This document shows positions 1 to 9,225 of a DNA stretch of 64,000 nt, one piece after another. Where the stretch lies: assembly GCA_963753165.1 (NCBI GenBank), contig CAVWBP010000002.1, positions 1 through 64,000 on the forward strand. Reading direction: 5' to 3'. The notes under the pieces were generated by a model. The model was not told the origin of the DNA. It ran no database searches and saw only the letters and a program-made list of their open reading frames with translations. Source of the DNA: JAKLQR01 sp963753165. Its GTDB lineage: Bacteria > Nitrospirota > Thermodesulfovibrionia > Thermodesulfovibrionales > SM23-35. The number at the start of each line of letters is the position of its first letter. The stretch's first letter is position 1. The translations under genes were made by a program, and so were the position numbers.

Positions 1-4
1 CCTA

Positions 5-426
5 TTATATGAAAAGGGTGATTGATGAATCTCTTGCCTCATTTACGTAAGTGCCGACAGCACAGTAATCGGAAATTAAGATCATCTCGCAGTTCCTCTT
101 TCTTTATGCCCATAATCTCCATCGTCATATCGCAGGCAAGTATTTTACCGCCGAGTTCCTTGAAGTCCTGCAGAAGCCTCTCCAAAGAAACAACCCCCAC
201 TTTCTTCATTTTAAGTTTCACCATCAGCTTGCCCAGCCCCAGCATATTCATTTTCGAAAGAGGTCCTTTTTCCAGATCCACCTTTTTTCAAGCGCTGAAG
301 CCCCCAGAATGTAAAAAAGATTGATGCCTCCATTCCCATGGCAAGTGCCCCGTTTCCAATGATTAATGCACTGTATATTTTGTCCATATCACCACTGTGT
401 GCTACTATGGTTGCTTTGTTTGCCAT
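5..426 (-). CDS. DsrE2-like DsrE/DsrF/DrsH family protein, two frameshifts
   Basis: This is a small sulfur-relay protein of the DsrE/DsrF/DrsH-like family (DsrE2 subgroup). Such proteins are thought to carry sulfur as a persulfide, often with TusA. The N-terminus (MANKATIVAHSGDMDKIY) and the middle (GGKILACDMTMEIMG, with the conserved Cys) fit the family. The C-terminus DYCAVGTYVNEA becomes readable only after correcting two one-base insertions, near 282 (aaaaaaggtgg on the coding strand) and near 75-79 (extra A in ttaattt). After correction it has 139 residues and ends at a TAA at 5-7. It lies 9 bp downstream of a tusA gene on the same strand. The family call is firm; the cellular partner is inferred. 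Confidence 0.8.
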
Positions 427-435
427 ATTTTCCCC

Positions 436-657
436 CTATTGGCGAATGCTGATCGTCCAGACATCGCCGTCTTCTTTTATATCAATCAATTCCAAACCTA
501 ATGCCTTAATCGCCATCGGTATTTCTTTCTTGGATGCCGGATGCGTGCCAATGACTATCACGATATCGCCTTCTTTTGCTTTTCTCAGGGCTTTTCTCGT
601 TTCAACTAAAGGAACCGGACAGGTTTCGCCCGTGCAGTCAACTTTTATTTCGGCCAT
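436..657 (-). CDS. tusA: TusA/SirA-like sulfurtransferase
   Basis: This is a TusA-family persulfide carrier of about 73 residues. The signature Cys-Pro-x-Pro is present (GETCPVPLVETRKAL), followed by the usual GDIVIVIGTHP strand. The frame is open to an ATG at 696, but the start chosen is the ATG at 657 (MAEIKVDC) because a GGAGGTGAT ribosome site sits just before it. The family passes sulfane sulfur from rhodanese or cysteine desulfurase to DsrE-type proteins or to tRNA thiolation. The DsrE2 gene directly downstream suggests a two-gene relay. A second TusA homologue lies at 36.2-36.5 kb. Confidence 0.88.
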   Translation of the reverse strand: MAEIKVDCTGETCPVPLVETRKALRKAKEGDIVIVIGTHPASKKEIPMAIKALGLELIDIKEDGDVWTISIRQ

Positions 658-916
658 CAGTTCATCACCTCCGGGCAAAGACGATTTATTCGGCATATAC
701 CAATATAAATATTAATTTGCAAAAGGAATGCCATGATATATCTTATTGATTTATTTAGTTTTATGGAGCAGAAAAGATGTACAATATCAGGCATATTGCC
801 CTTTAACAGAGGCATTAATACCTATTTAGTTTTATTGATTTCAATTTGAAACATTACATTCTCCGGCAAAGGTTGGGGTTGCTTTCTTTCAGGAAGTAAT
901 TGGCGTGAGACCCACC

Positions 917-941
917 TCCCTCTAGCCCTCAGACAGAGGGA
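917..941. repeat. Intergenic hairpin in the tusA/rpoD gap
   Basis: The 411-bp stretch 658-1068 between tusA and the sigma-factor gene holds no convincing gene. It contains a 7-bp inverted repeat, TCCCTCT (917-923) with AGAGGGA (935-941), inside a CCCACCTCCC context resembling the dispersed G/C-block repeats at 19.3, 36.7 and 55.7 kb. A 30-bp AT-rich stretch at 727-756 resembles the left end of the candidate mobile element at 3.5 kb. The hairpin could be a diverged repeat copy or a weak terminator. Confidence 0.4.
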
Positions 942-1068
942 AGTTTCGGTTATCATGGGGTATGGGCTTGTTTGTGGGCAGTGCTTTGACTGAATTTCGC
1001 TTTGTAAATACCAAAACACCCATTTCACTGTGATTGCTTACTACTGAGTGACTGACGGTCAAATAAGT

Positions 1069-2494
1069 TTAATCCACTAAGACCATCAAAGCACCACGTC
1101 TACTTGGATGTCTGAGTTTTCTCAATGCTTTTGCCTCTATTTGTCTTACCCTTTCACGGGTAATGGAAAAATGTCTCCCCACTTCTTCGAGGGTGTGGTC
1201 TTTGTCAAATCCTATACCAAATCTCCTTCTTATAATCTCAGCTTCCTTTGGAGTTAGAGTATTAAGAACCCTCAGTATCTGCTCGGTGATCTTACTTCTT
1301 TCTGTATCGGAGTATGGGGAAGGACTATCTTTATCACTGATAAGGTCCTCTATTGTTGAACCTTCATCCCCTAACAGGGGTTTGAAGAGCTATTGGGTCC
1401 TGTACTGCTCCGAATACTTCTTCGATTTTTCCAGTTGACACTGCCAATCTTTTGGCAATTTCTTCTTTACTCGGATCTCTTCCAAGCTGCTGTCTTAATT
1501 CTCTGGATGCTTTAGTAACCTTGTTATAGAATTCCATCATATGGACAGGAACTCTTATAGTCTTTGTCTTATCAACTAATGCCCTCGTTATTCCCTGTCT
1601 TATCCACCATGTTGCATAGGTGCTGAATTTAAACCCCTTTTTATAGTCGAACTTATCTATGGCTTTCATAAGACCGATATTCCCTTCCTGAATGAGATCA
1701 AGCAGATCTAATCCCCTTCCTATATAATGCTTAGCTATATTAATTACCAGCCTCAGGTTACGAGTTATTAATTCATTCTTTGCTTCGCTGACAAGGGTTC
1801 TTGCCTTGGTTATTCTGTCCCACTTGGCTTTCAATTCGTCAATCTTGATTCCCACCTCTGATTCAACTTGCTTATACTCATTCTGAACTTCTTTTGCAAG
1901 GGTATTAAGTTTTACAGGATTGATATCTCGTTTCCTTTTTTCATTTATTAGTTTTTTTAAACCTTTCAAAGTCCCGTATCTTGCAATCTTCCTATCTGTT
2001 AGCTCTATTTTTATCATGAGATTGTCAAGCACTCTCAGGCTTATTTCAAGAGCTTCGTCTGTTTTATCTTCTTCTGAATTATTCAGGTCCTCTTCATCTT
2101 TTCCATTTAAACTCGCTTCGATATTCTTGTATAAAGGCAGTGCTGTAACTATTCCTTTAATTATCTCTTTCCCTTCTTCCAGGCTCTTTGCAAGCTCTAC
2201 TTCTTCATCCCTTTTCAGTATTGAAATATTCCCCATCGAATGGAAATATGTTTGAACAAGGTCCTCTGTTTTTTCATACCCCTCTTCTTCCTCTAAACAT
2301 TCTTCATCGTCAGTGCAGAGTTCCTTATTATCTATAACTTCAATCCCAATATCTTGTAGAAGATCCATAAAGTCTGATAATTCTCCAGGCGAAACAAACT
2401 CTGAAGGAAAGGCATCGTTTATCTCATCATAAGTAAGTGTTCCACGCCACTTACCTAAATCTATGATCTCATCAAAAATATCCCATTCTCTCAA
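1069..2494 (-). CDS. rpoD: RNA polymerase sigma-70 factor, RpoD type, one frameshift
   Basis: This is a group 1/2 sigma factor of 474 residues after correcting one inserted A near 1376. An N-terminal region 1.1-like domain comes first. It is followed by region 1.2 around DLVQTYFHSMGNISIL, a short acidic non-conserved segment, region 2 (NLRLVINIAKHYIGRGLDLL, then FSTYATWWIRQGITRA), region 3 and region 4 with the helix-turn-helix (EVGRHFSITRERVRQIEAKA). The uncorrected frame stops after DPIALQTPVRG, where VGDEGS should follow. The usual neighbours dnaG and rpsU are absent and the gene sits in an AT-rich accessory stretch. Whether this is the housekeeping sigma or a second RpoD-like copy is open. 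Confidence 0.9.
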
Positions 2495-2568
2495 AGCTAT
2501 CTCCTAAAATTAACCTATTACAGGAAGCAATAAAGATGTGCTTAGTACCTACAGATAAAATTCGATTT

Positions 2569-2838
2569 TTATCTCTTAAACTCTAATCCGACTTTATATG
2601 TAGAATTACCCGTATCGCCGCACCAGCGAACTAAAGCAGTTATTGCATCGATCAAACCGCTCTTTATCAGTATCTCTTGACCCGCTTGAAGAGGATGCTG
2701 CGTTATTATACAGAAGCCGGAATAACTGAAATTGTGAAGCAATCCCGTAGAAACTTTATTATCAATATGAGGAAGCAGAGAATACGTCATGATTTCTGAG
2801 AAATTGGATCTTGAATACCTTCTTTTCCCTGATTCCAT
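2569..2838 (-). CDS. PilZ-domain protein
   Basis: This is a single-domain PilZ protein of 89 residues, probably a cytoplasmic c-di-GMP receptor. The two halves of the binding signature are visible: an arginine cluster at residues 5-10 (KRRYSR) and NFSYSGF near residue 37, matching (D/N)xSxxG. The spacing is typical, and the C-terminal TYKVGLEFKR is the usual closing strand. It stands alone, upstream of the sigma-factor gene on the same strand (74-bp gap). The output partner is unknown. A possible c-di-GMP-type riboswitch lies 2 kb away, but no functional link is shown. Confidence 0.75.
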   Translation of the reverse strand: MESGKRRYSRSNFSEIMTYSLLPHIDNKVSTGLLHNFSYSGFCIITQHPLQAGQEILIKSGLIDAITALVRWCGDTGNSTYKVGLEFKR

Positions 2839-3047
2839 GGTTCCCCTCTTAGCGGCTGCTTGATTATCTTATATCAAGAAATAATCTATTTGTCAAACTT
2901 CATGCTCATTTTATGAATGATGTAATTTAATCGCAGATTTGCTACATTACCATTTGAAAGATTCAATAACTGAAGAGATTCTTTTTATGCTAACTGGAAT
3001 AAACAAGGAAGGAGTTTAGCTACTTTACAGATAATCTGTACCGCTAC

Positions 3048-3257
3048 TTACTTTTTCTTAATATACATTAGCCCATTTGGCATCATATCATCTGAAGGGG
3101 GAGTACTATGTTGCTGTCGATACTCTTTTCTTTTACATGTATTCATTAAAGGACCTTTGCAGTATCGATTAATGAAGCCTCTACAGGCAATCTCGTTAAT
3201 ATTTTGAAATTCTTTAAAGAAACCACACTGTTCTAAAAGTTCGCATTCTTCCGACAT
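3048..3257 (-). CDS. Conserved small Cys-rich hypothetical protein
   Basis: This is a 69-residue soluble protein with five cysteines in the first 45 residues (Cys5, Cys11, Cys24, Cys33 and Cys41). Segments such as ACRGFINRYCKGPLMNTCK and STPPSDDMMPNG look like a conserved hypothetical family I recall from Deltaproteobacteria and Nitrospirota. The ATG at 3257 follows an AGGAGAGA ribosome site. Four cysteines could bind zinc or an Fe-S cluster, but this is inference; no function is known to me. It is monocistronic and faces the same way as its neighbours. Confidence 0.65.
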   Translation of the reverse strand: MSEECELLEQCGFFKEFQNINEIACRGFINRYCKGPLMNTCKRKEYRQQHSTPPSDDMMPNGLMYIKKK

Positions 3258-3416
3258 GCTATCTCTCCTTATAGGTATTCATTTACGTTTGAAGTATGCA
3301 TAATTATACCAATTTTAAATTCCGTTTGTTTCAGGAAGAATGTTTGCCTTCTTATTATTAAATTCTGAATCATTTCTTTTGTCCTTGACGTGTTTATTCC
3401 TGTTTAAGATCAAGCC

Positions 3417-3443
3417 AAAAAAAAGGCAGGTTAAACCTGCCTT
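3417..3443 (-). terminator. Rho-independent terminator, leftward
   Basis: A 9-bp perfect stem AAGGCAGGT/ACCTGCCTT with a 3-nt loop is followed on the minus strand by a run of eight Ts (A-run at 3417-3424 on the plus strand). It would terminate leftward transcription arriving from 3.5-4.3 kb, where I see no convincing gene, or it may belong to a lost gene or small RNA. Confidence 0.65.
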
Positions 3444-3519
3444 AAAAATTGCCCCATCATTATCCAGAGGATATGAGGAGTCTGACCCAATACTTAAACA
3501 AGCAAATTAAATGCCACGA

Positions 3520-3783
3520 ATAACTTATTGATTTATTTGTATTTTTAAAAACGGAGTGATACATATTTGAGGCATTTTTACCTCTTATATGAGGTTTTTT
3601 GGCAAGTCAGCTTTATCAACTGCGGCCATCAGGAATTCAAGAATTAATAATCGACATTTCAGCATTGTAAGCATCAAAAAAAATGTAGCAGATTTGTAGC
3701 AGAATATATCCGAAAGGACAAAAAATATATAAATTTATATAAAAATACGGAACTAAATTCATTCATTAAAATCAATAAGTTAT
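3520..3783. mobile_element. Candidate MITE-like element with 15-bp terminal inverted repeats
   Basis: A perfect 15-bp inverted repeat, ataacttattgattt at 3520-3534 and its complement at 3769-3783, encloses 234 bp of AT-rich sequence without a gene. Inside are a short hairpin (acctc...gaggt, about 3580-3594) and a tandem motif (tgtagcag-attt-gtagcag, about 3683-3700) of the kind seen near tyrosine-integrase sites. A sequence resembling the left end recurs at 727-756. No transposase is present. The surrounding 3258-4302 has no other gene I can support. Confidence 0.35.
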
Positions 3784-4302
3784 GCCCAGACCGTTGACAG
3801 AAGCCCCTTTACAAAAAGTTGTCCGCTCAAGCTCACAGTATGCGCAAAAGCATCAATTTTTGATATCTGTTCATTTCCCATTCTACTTAACTGACCTCAG
3901 AAAATTAATGGCGTGACTTTCCATTTGAATGAAGCAGCACCAAAAACTGGCAGTGTATTGAATACGAGGAGAAATACTCGTTCCTCAGCGTATACGGCAG
4001 AACGGAAGCAATAATGTGATAGTCGATTGTTTGCTGCACCTACTTATCCCCAGTTATTGGCAGGCTTAGTTAATGAGAATTTACAAGAGAAACCTTCCCT
4101 TCACAACGGGAGTGCTAAGCTGCATGGCACCCTCTCCTGTGCATAAAACGGTACACCCGGAATAATGCGGTGCTGCCCCGGTTCGGATATGATGTGAGGC
4201 GCGGTACAGGCATGCAGAAGTAACTAAATCAGTGAGAATGAACAGCAGGGAGGCATGCACGTCAAACATGTCTCTCCATCCACATAAAGAGAGTCTTAAT
4301 GC

Positions 4303-4650
4303 TCACCTTCTGAAATAACCTCTACCACCTCTACCACCTCTATAGCTTGTAAGCGTCATTATCATCATCATGAAGAAGAGCACGAGAATCAACAGAACTG
4401 CGATCGCACCCTCTGCACCTCCATCCCCTCCGACTCTAAGGTCATCAAGCTGAAGGGCAAACTTATGAAGCTGCTGGTCACTGATGCTATTCAACCTCCT
4501 TTGTACTTCAGCCTGTGTAAAACCCAGCTGCTTGAGCCTTTCACCGACCATCTTCATCTCGAGAACCTGCCGGATCTTTTCCAAGTCGGCGTTCCTGTCC
4601 GTCTGCGACATCGCAAGCAATTCCGATGGGGCAAGTCCTGCGTCATCCAA
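4303..4650 (-). pseudogene. PA2779-like (DUF6627) membrane protein lacking its signal peptide
   Basis: These residues resemble the PA2779 family. A helical segment (LEKIRQVLEMKMVGERLKQL, then GFTQAEVQRRLNSISDQQL) is followed by a GGDGG linker, one hydrophobic helix (IAVLLILVLFFMMMIMTL) and a basic RGGRGGRGYFRR tail. Family members normally begin with a cleavable signal peptide. Here only a TTG at 4650 is available and the frame closes at a TGA about 40 bases upstream, so the N-terminus is missing. It could be truncated, frameshifted by error, or reading from a weak start. The function of the family is unknown. Confidence 0.5.
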
Positions 4651-4935
4651 GATAACATCGTCTGAAAGTTTGAATACACATAGTAGTCAACATAGCCAAT
4701 AATTTCTGAAAATGTTTATTTCCTCTTGAATGCTATGATATTTAGAATCATAAGGAGGCTGAATACTACACATAAACAACAATAAAACAGCAAGTTACAG
4801 AATATAATCAAACTATAGTTTATATATTTATAAAACCATTACCTCAATAATATAAGCCTATTTGGTGATTGACATTTATTTTGAATTTCGGTATTAGTTT
4901 ATAAAATTAAGTCATATCTACGTTTTATTATTGTT

Positions 4936-5037
4936 TCCCGACAATGCCGAACTTTCTGAGAAGAGAGGGCGGAAAGTTTCGGATCTGTAAAAAGATGGCC
5001 GAGCTGCCGAAGGAAATTTTCGGTTAGTTCGGTTTTT
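4936..5037 (+). promoter_or_regulatory. GEMM-like cyclic-dinucleotide riboswitch candidate with terminator
   Basis: The leader of the large secreted protease gene contains GGGCGGAAAGTTTCGGATCT, which lines up with the GEMM-I core GGGACGCAAAGCC-n-CGG-n-TCT as I remember it. It is followed by GATGGCCGAGCTGCCGAA, which matches the 3' receptor-side helix. Downstream, CCGAA...TTCGG followed by TTTTTT (5029-5037) forms a plausible terminator 15 bases before the ribosome site. The 5' part (GCCGAACTTTC) deviates from GGCAAACC and could simply pair with GAAAGTTTCGG as a hairpin. The call is therefore tentative. Confidence 0.42.
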
Positions 5038-5058
5038 TACTTTAATTTGGAGGTAAAG

Positions 5059-7975
5059 ATGAAACATCAAAGACTATTCCCACATGTATTATTCGTCATT
5101 CTTTTTCTTCTTTTTATTGTAATGAGCAGTTCAGTACACGCAGTTGATGATAGTGACAATGATGGGGTGATCAATACAGAGGACAATTGTCCGACAACAC
5201 CAAACGGTCCTGTGTACGGAACCTGTTTTGGAGGAGCTCATGATGGAGAAGCATGCACAAGTGATGATCACTGTGCCAAAGAAATTGGTGACCCATTCGT
5301 TTGTAACATGAATCAGGAAGACGAGGATAGAGATGGAATAGGGAACGTATGTGATAACTGTCCTACTCTTGGAAATCCAACACAGGTAAATGCAGATGGA
5401 GATTCTTATGGAGATGTCTGTGATACATGTACAGATACTGATGAAGACGGTTATGGCGATCCTGGTTTCGCCCATAATACGTGTCCCACTGATAATTGTC
5501 CTACGGTACCAAATGGCCCAGATTTAGGAACCTGCCTCGGAACCAACCATGATTGCAGGGATCTTGAAGAGTGTGATGGTGCTGCTTGTGACGTATACCA
5601 GGGAGATATTGATGGTGATGGGATAGGAGATGTCTGTGAAGACGATGCAGATGGTGATGGAGTTCTTGATGATCAGGATAATTGCCGTTATTTGCCAAAC
5701 AGTGATCAAGCCGACAATGATGGAGATGGGATAGGGAATATATGTGACAATTGTCCCGATACTGCAAACCAGGGACAAGAGAATTATGATAGAGACTCGT
5801 ATGGAGATGCTTGTGATTTGTGTACCGACGATGATGGAGACGGATTTGGTGATCCTGGATATCCTGTTAATACCTGCCCTCTGGATAATTGTCCGGTTGT
5901 AGCAAATGCTGACCAGGCTGACGACGATGGAGATGGAGTGGGAGAAGCTTGTGATTTCTGCCCAGGATTTTATAACCCCCTACAAAATGACAGCGATGGA
6001 GATCGAGTTGGAGATGAATGCGACAATTGTCTAAATGAAAAAAACTATGGACAACTGGATACCGATGGAGACGGAGTCGGAGATGAGTGTGATAATTGTC
6101 TATCAGTTACCAATGGCCCACTTGCAGGCACCTGTATTGCAGGTGAGGATACCATGATTGGACAGTCTTGCACATCGGATGATATGTGTGGCGTTGATGC
6201 CGGTATCTGCGGTCAAAAAAACCAGGAAGATCTTGATCATGATGGGATTGGCGATGTGTGTGATAACTGTCCGAGCAGACCGAATGGAAGTTGCAAATGG
6301 TTGGTGTGTCAGAAATGAAGGATATGACGGTTACTTTAACGGTTCTTCATGGGATTGCTGGGATGATGTCCAATGCGGAGAAGGCTTCAATTGCAGTTTA
6401 AATCAGACGGATACTGATACTGATGGAATAGGTGATGCGTGTGATAACTGTGCGTATCTAATAAATGCAGATCAACGTGATATTGATAATGATAATATCG
6501 GAGATGCCTGTGATATACATGATGGCTTTAAAGGACATTATGAGGCAGGGGCTGATTGTGGGGGCATTGCTGATCAGGCATGTCCAACGCCATGTATCCC
6601 CTTTTATATTAACGGCAGAAGTTCTGGCAAGATAGACCTCGTCTTTGTACCCGATGCCGACTATAATGGTAACTTTGAGCTTTTCTTACAGCATGTTGAC
6701 GATCTGATTTTTAACGAGTACGGAATAACATCTCCGATAGATGCCAACATGGATAAGTTCAATTTTTATTATATGGCACAAGAAGGAGACGCAACAAACG
6801 GCTGTGGAGGGGAACTGCCGGATGCGTTCGATAATTCACAGTGTGATTTTGCAAATGCGGTCGTAATTCTTCATAGAGCAAACCTTGGAGACTGTACGAC
6901 AAGGAGTTTTCAATTTACTGCGGAAGGGGATAATAGCGGTCGATCTTTCATCCACGAATCTGGACATGCTGTGTTTAAACTTAAAGACGAATACGAAGAT
7001 AATTCCACTCCTTGTACAGGGTACGAACAGAATGATACTGATGGAGGACCAGCGAATATCTGGTCGTCTGAAGCTAATTGTCAAAGCGATGCACTTTCTC
7101 AAGGATGGAATCCCAGTGATTGCGACGAGTTTTGCGATAACAACATCTGTTGTGGAGATGGTTGGTGGAGATTAGATGATGGTGCTGGACAGATAATGAT
7201 AAACAACAATAATGGATTCGGAAGAGCCAGTCTTCGACGTGTCAATTGGATATTGGCCGAATATCCTCGACTACCTTGGTGGAACAGCAGTCAGGCACAA
7301 GAAGAAACAAGCAATGAAAAGACTGTAAAAGTATTCTTACGCTTTCTAAATGGTGAAATCAGCTACCTTAGAACAAGAATAGGATATGGTAGCCCAATGG
7401 ATTACAGGGTGCAGGGAGAAGATTTTATCGTCGCATTGAAAAAATATGATGGAACACCAATCTATCAGTTTGGTATTTATGATCCGAGGACGATTCAAGC
7501 AGAGGCAGGATCCCCCTATGGAGGAATATTGGATGACGTAACTTTTAGCGTAGTTTTTCCTTTCTACAAATCATTAAAAATAGTAGAAATTGCAGATTCA
7601 TCAGGCAATCTAATGATGAATGTTGATGTTGCGGATGAAGTGATTTTATTCTGTGATCTTCATCCAGATGACATCGAGTGTCAGCAAGATAGTGATGGCG
7701 ATGGTATTAACGATGATGCAGACCAATGCCAGGATTCCGATATGAATACAGTAGTTACACTGGATAATTGTAATACCGGAGTGAGCAATAAACTATTGGA
7801 TGACGGATGTACTTTAAGCGATCTGATTGCTCAGTGTGCAGAGAAAGCGAAAAATCATGGTGCATTCGTAAGCTGTATTGCTCATCTCACTAACAGTTGG
7901 AAAAAAGCTGGGATAATAAGTGAAGAACAAAAAGACTCTATCCAACAGTGTGCAGCAAAAGCAGAAATTCAATAA
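5059..7975 (+). CDS. Secreted thrombospondin type 3 repeat protein with M64-like metalloprotease domain, one frameshift
   Basis: This is a 971-residue exported protein after removal of one inserted A near 6294. A signal peptide (residues 1-30, ending SSSVHA) is followed by about 400 residues of thrombospondin type 3 calcium repeats, with many copies of DxDxDGxGDxCDNCP and Cys-rich inserts. A catalytic domain follows with HESGHAVFKLKDEYE, matching the HExxHxxxxLxDEY zinc motif of M64 (IgA-peptidase-like) enzymes. A beta-rich region and a last calcium motif (DSDGDGINDDADQC) come near the C-terminus. The start ATG follows GGAGGT. Expression may be set by the GEMM-like leader. The substrate is unknown; extracellular or cell-surface proteolysis is inferred. 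Confidence 0.85.
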
Positions 7976-7990
7976 AACTGTTTTATCGTA

Positions 7991-8024
7991 AAGGCAGGGA
8001 GCATAAAACCCTGCCTTTTCTTTT
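7991..8024 (+). terminator. Rho-independent terminator after the protease gene
   Basis: A 9-bp stem AAGGCAGGG/CCCTGCCTT with an AGCATAAAA loop is followed by TTTTCTTTT, 16 bp after the protease stop codon. It is a clear rightward terminator. Confidence 0.85.
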
Positions 8025-8158
8025 AACTCTGCTGATACAACTAAGTCAGGATTTATATTGATCAGGCAAGAGCATTAAATATTCCTTTAGAGAAAGGGGG
8101 TGAGAGAAGTAGTTTTGGTTAATACAAAATATATTTCATAGAGAAAAGGAGGAAGACA

Positions 8159-8810
8159 ATGAGAAAGCAAACAGTATTTATTGCAATGATCACTATTGTA
8201 TGTTTTTTACTGGTAGCTTGGTTGCCCTGTCAGGCAGAAGATTTACAGGGATGCTATCACAAGAGCAAAGGGAATCTGCGTATTCTGACAGATATAACGA
8301 AAGGTTGTAAAAAATCAGAACTGCCTGTTACTCTGAGCGGGTCAATGGATGGAGTGGCAGATGTAAATCCAGTGCCGAGCTTTGAAGGGAAAGTATGCTG
8401 GATTGCAACAATTACGGTCTACAGACCCTGCAAGCGGATTTGCAGAGTCTGACGTGTGCCGGCTGAAGGCAAAGTGACTTATATTGGCGGAGGGATGTAC
8501 AGAGTTGAAGTAGGATTGGTCGATAATACAATTATTGGAAGCCAGTTGCCACAGGTTATGCATGGTATGCGGTATATACAGAGACGGGAACGTAATCTTG
8601 CACTTGAATGCCTCAGATGATTACACTCCTTCAACCCTCCGTGAAGTCGGTATGGGCCAAGCGATATTGGGTACGGATACAAGTGGAACCTTCTGGATCA
8701 TTTCGAAGTTTTATAATCCATCCGGAGCTATGCAGGATCCATCAATGCCTGCTGGGTTCACAGACTTGTATTATGAGGGAACATTTACCACAATTAGCTG
8801 CTCACAGTAA
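8159..8810 (+). pseudogene. Secreted Cys-containing hypothetical protein, multiply frameshifted
   Basis: The 5' part encodes a clear signal peptide (residues 1-26, ending CQAED). It is followed by LQGCYHKSKGNLRILTD, a motif I recall from short secreted and phage-tail-like proteins. A GGAGG ribosome site precedes the ATG. From about 8400 the reading frame jumps between all three phases: LQTLQADLQSLTCAG, then VTYIGGGMYRVEVGLVDN, then ATGYAWYAVYTETG, then NVILHLNASDDY. It ends at TTISCSQ-stop at 8810. At least four indels in about 200 bp make this either a decayed gene or badly called sequence. The intended product would be about 215 residues. Function unknown. Confidence 0.6.
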
Positions 8811-8826
8811 GTTTTCTTACTACTCA

Positions 8827-8858
8827 ATCAAGGGCGAGGTTTTAATCTCGCCCTTGAT
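8827..8858. terminator. Strong palindromic terminator
   Basis: A perfect 12-bp stem ATCAAGGGCGAG/CTCGCCCTTGAT with an 8-nt loop lies 16 bp after the broken secreted-protein gene. The T-tract is weak on the plus strand, so it may act as an RNA-stability hairpin as well. Confidence 0.7.
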
Positions 8859-8888
8859 ATTGTATATTTCAACAAGTAATCCTCACTG

Positions 8889-9182
8889 CTAATAGCGTAT
8901 TAAATATGCGTGTTCGTAGGTGACACAAACGCCCGCCGGCCCTGATATTGCTTCGCACTCACAATATTCCTCCAAGAAACGCGTATTTCTCCTCGCATTG
9001 AACGCCCTGGCAATTTTGATAACTGTGTCATTCAAAGGGAAAGAAACACCAATAATCTGCTCCGGCTTTGTTTGCTTGAATGGGAATTGAACAGATATCA
9101 GGGAACTGATGTTTTTGTTTATAACTGTGAGTATTTGACATCGTGCTGTCTTTACTCCCTTCCTTTCACAAGACCCTACCAT
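8889..9182 (-). CDS. Hypothetical protein
   Basis: This 97-residue frame occupies an otherwise empty gap, divergent from the zinc-ribbon gene at 9226. It has a balanced composition (for example ISVQFPFKQTKPEQIIGV and TVIKIARAFNARRNTRFLEE) and two cysteines in EYCECEAI. I do not recognise a family. No signal peptide or membrane helix is evident. A GAAAGGAAGGGAG stretch lies just inside the frame rather than before the ATG, so the start is uncertain. It may be spurious. Confidence 0.35.
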   Translation of the reverse strand: MVGSCERKGVKTARCQILTVINKNISSLISVQFPFKQTKPEQIIGVSFPLNDTVIKIARAFNARRNTRFLEEYCECEAISGPAGVCVTYEHAYLIRY

Positions 9183-9225
9183 ACTCTTGCCTCTAATTTA
9201 TTCCAGGCTCTGTTAATATAGGAGA

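Noticed and set aside
822..1028. Leftward 68-codon frame in the tusA/rpoD gap
   Set aside because: It crosses the palindromic hairpin, has skewed composition, no ribosome site and no family resemblance.
4081..4269. Leftward 62-codon frame in the gene-poor kilobase
   Set aside because: No ribosome site, no recognisable domain and low-information composition; treated as chance.
3258..4302. Structured RNA (RNase P, 6S, tmRNA or group II intron) in the gene-poor stretch
   Set aside because: None of the core consensus sequences of these RNAs could be found by eye on either strand.
5160..6120. CRISPR-like or tandem DNA repeats
   Set aside because: The periodic signal is protein-level calcium repeats of the secreted protease; the DNA copies are too diverged and unevenly spaced. 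No CRISPR array was seen anywhere in the window.
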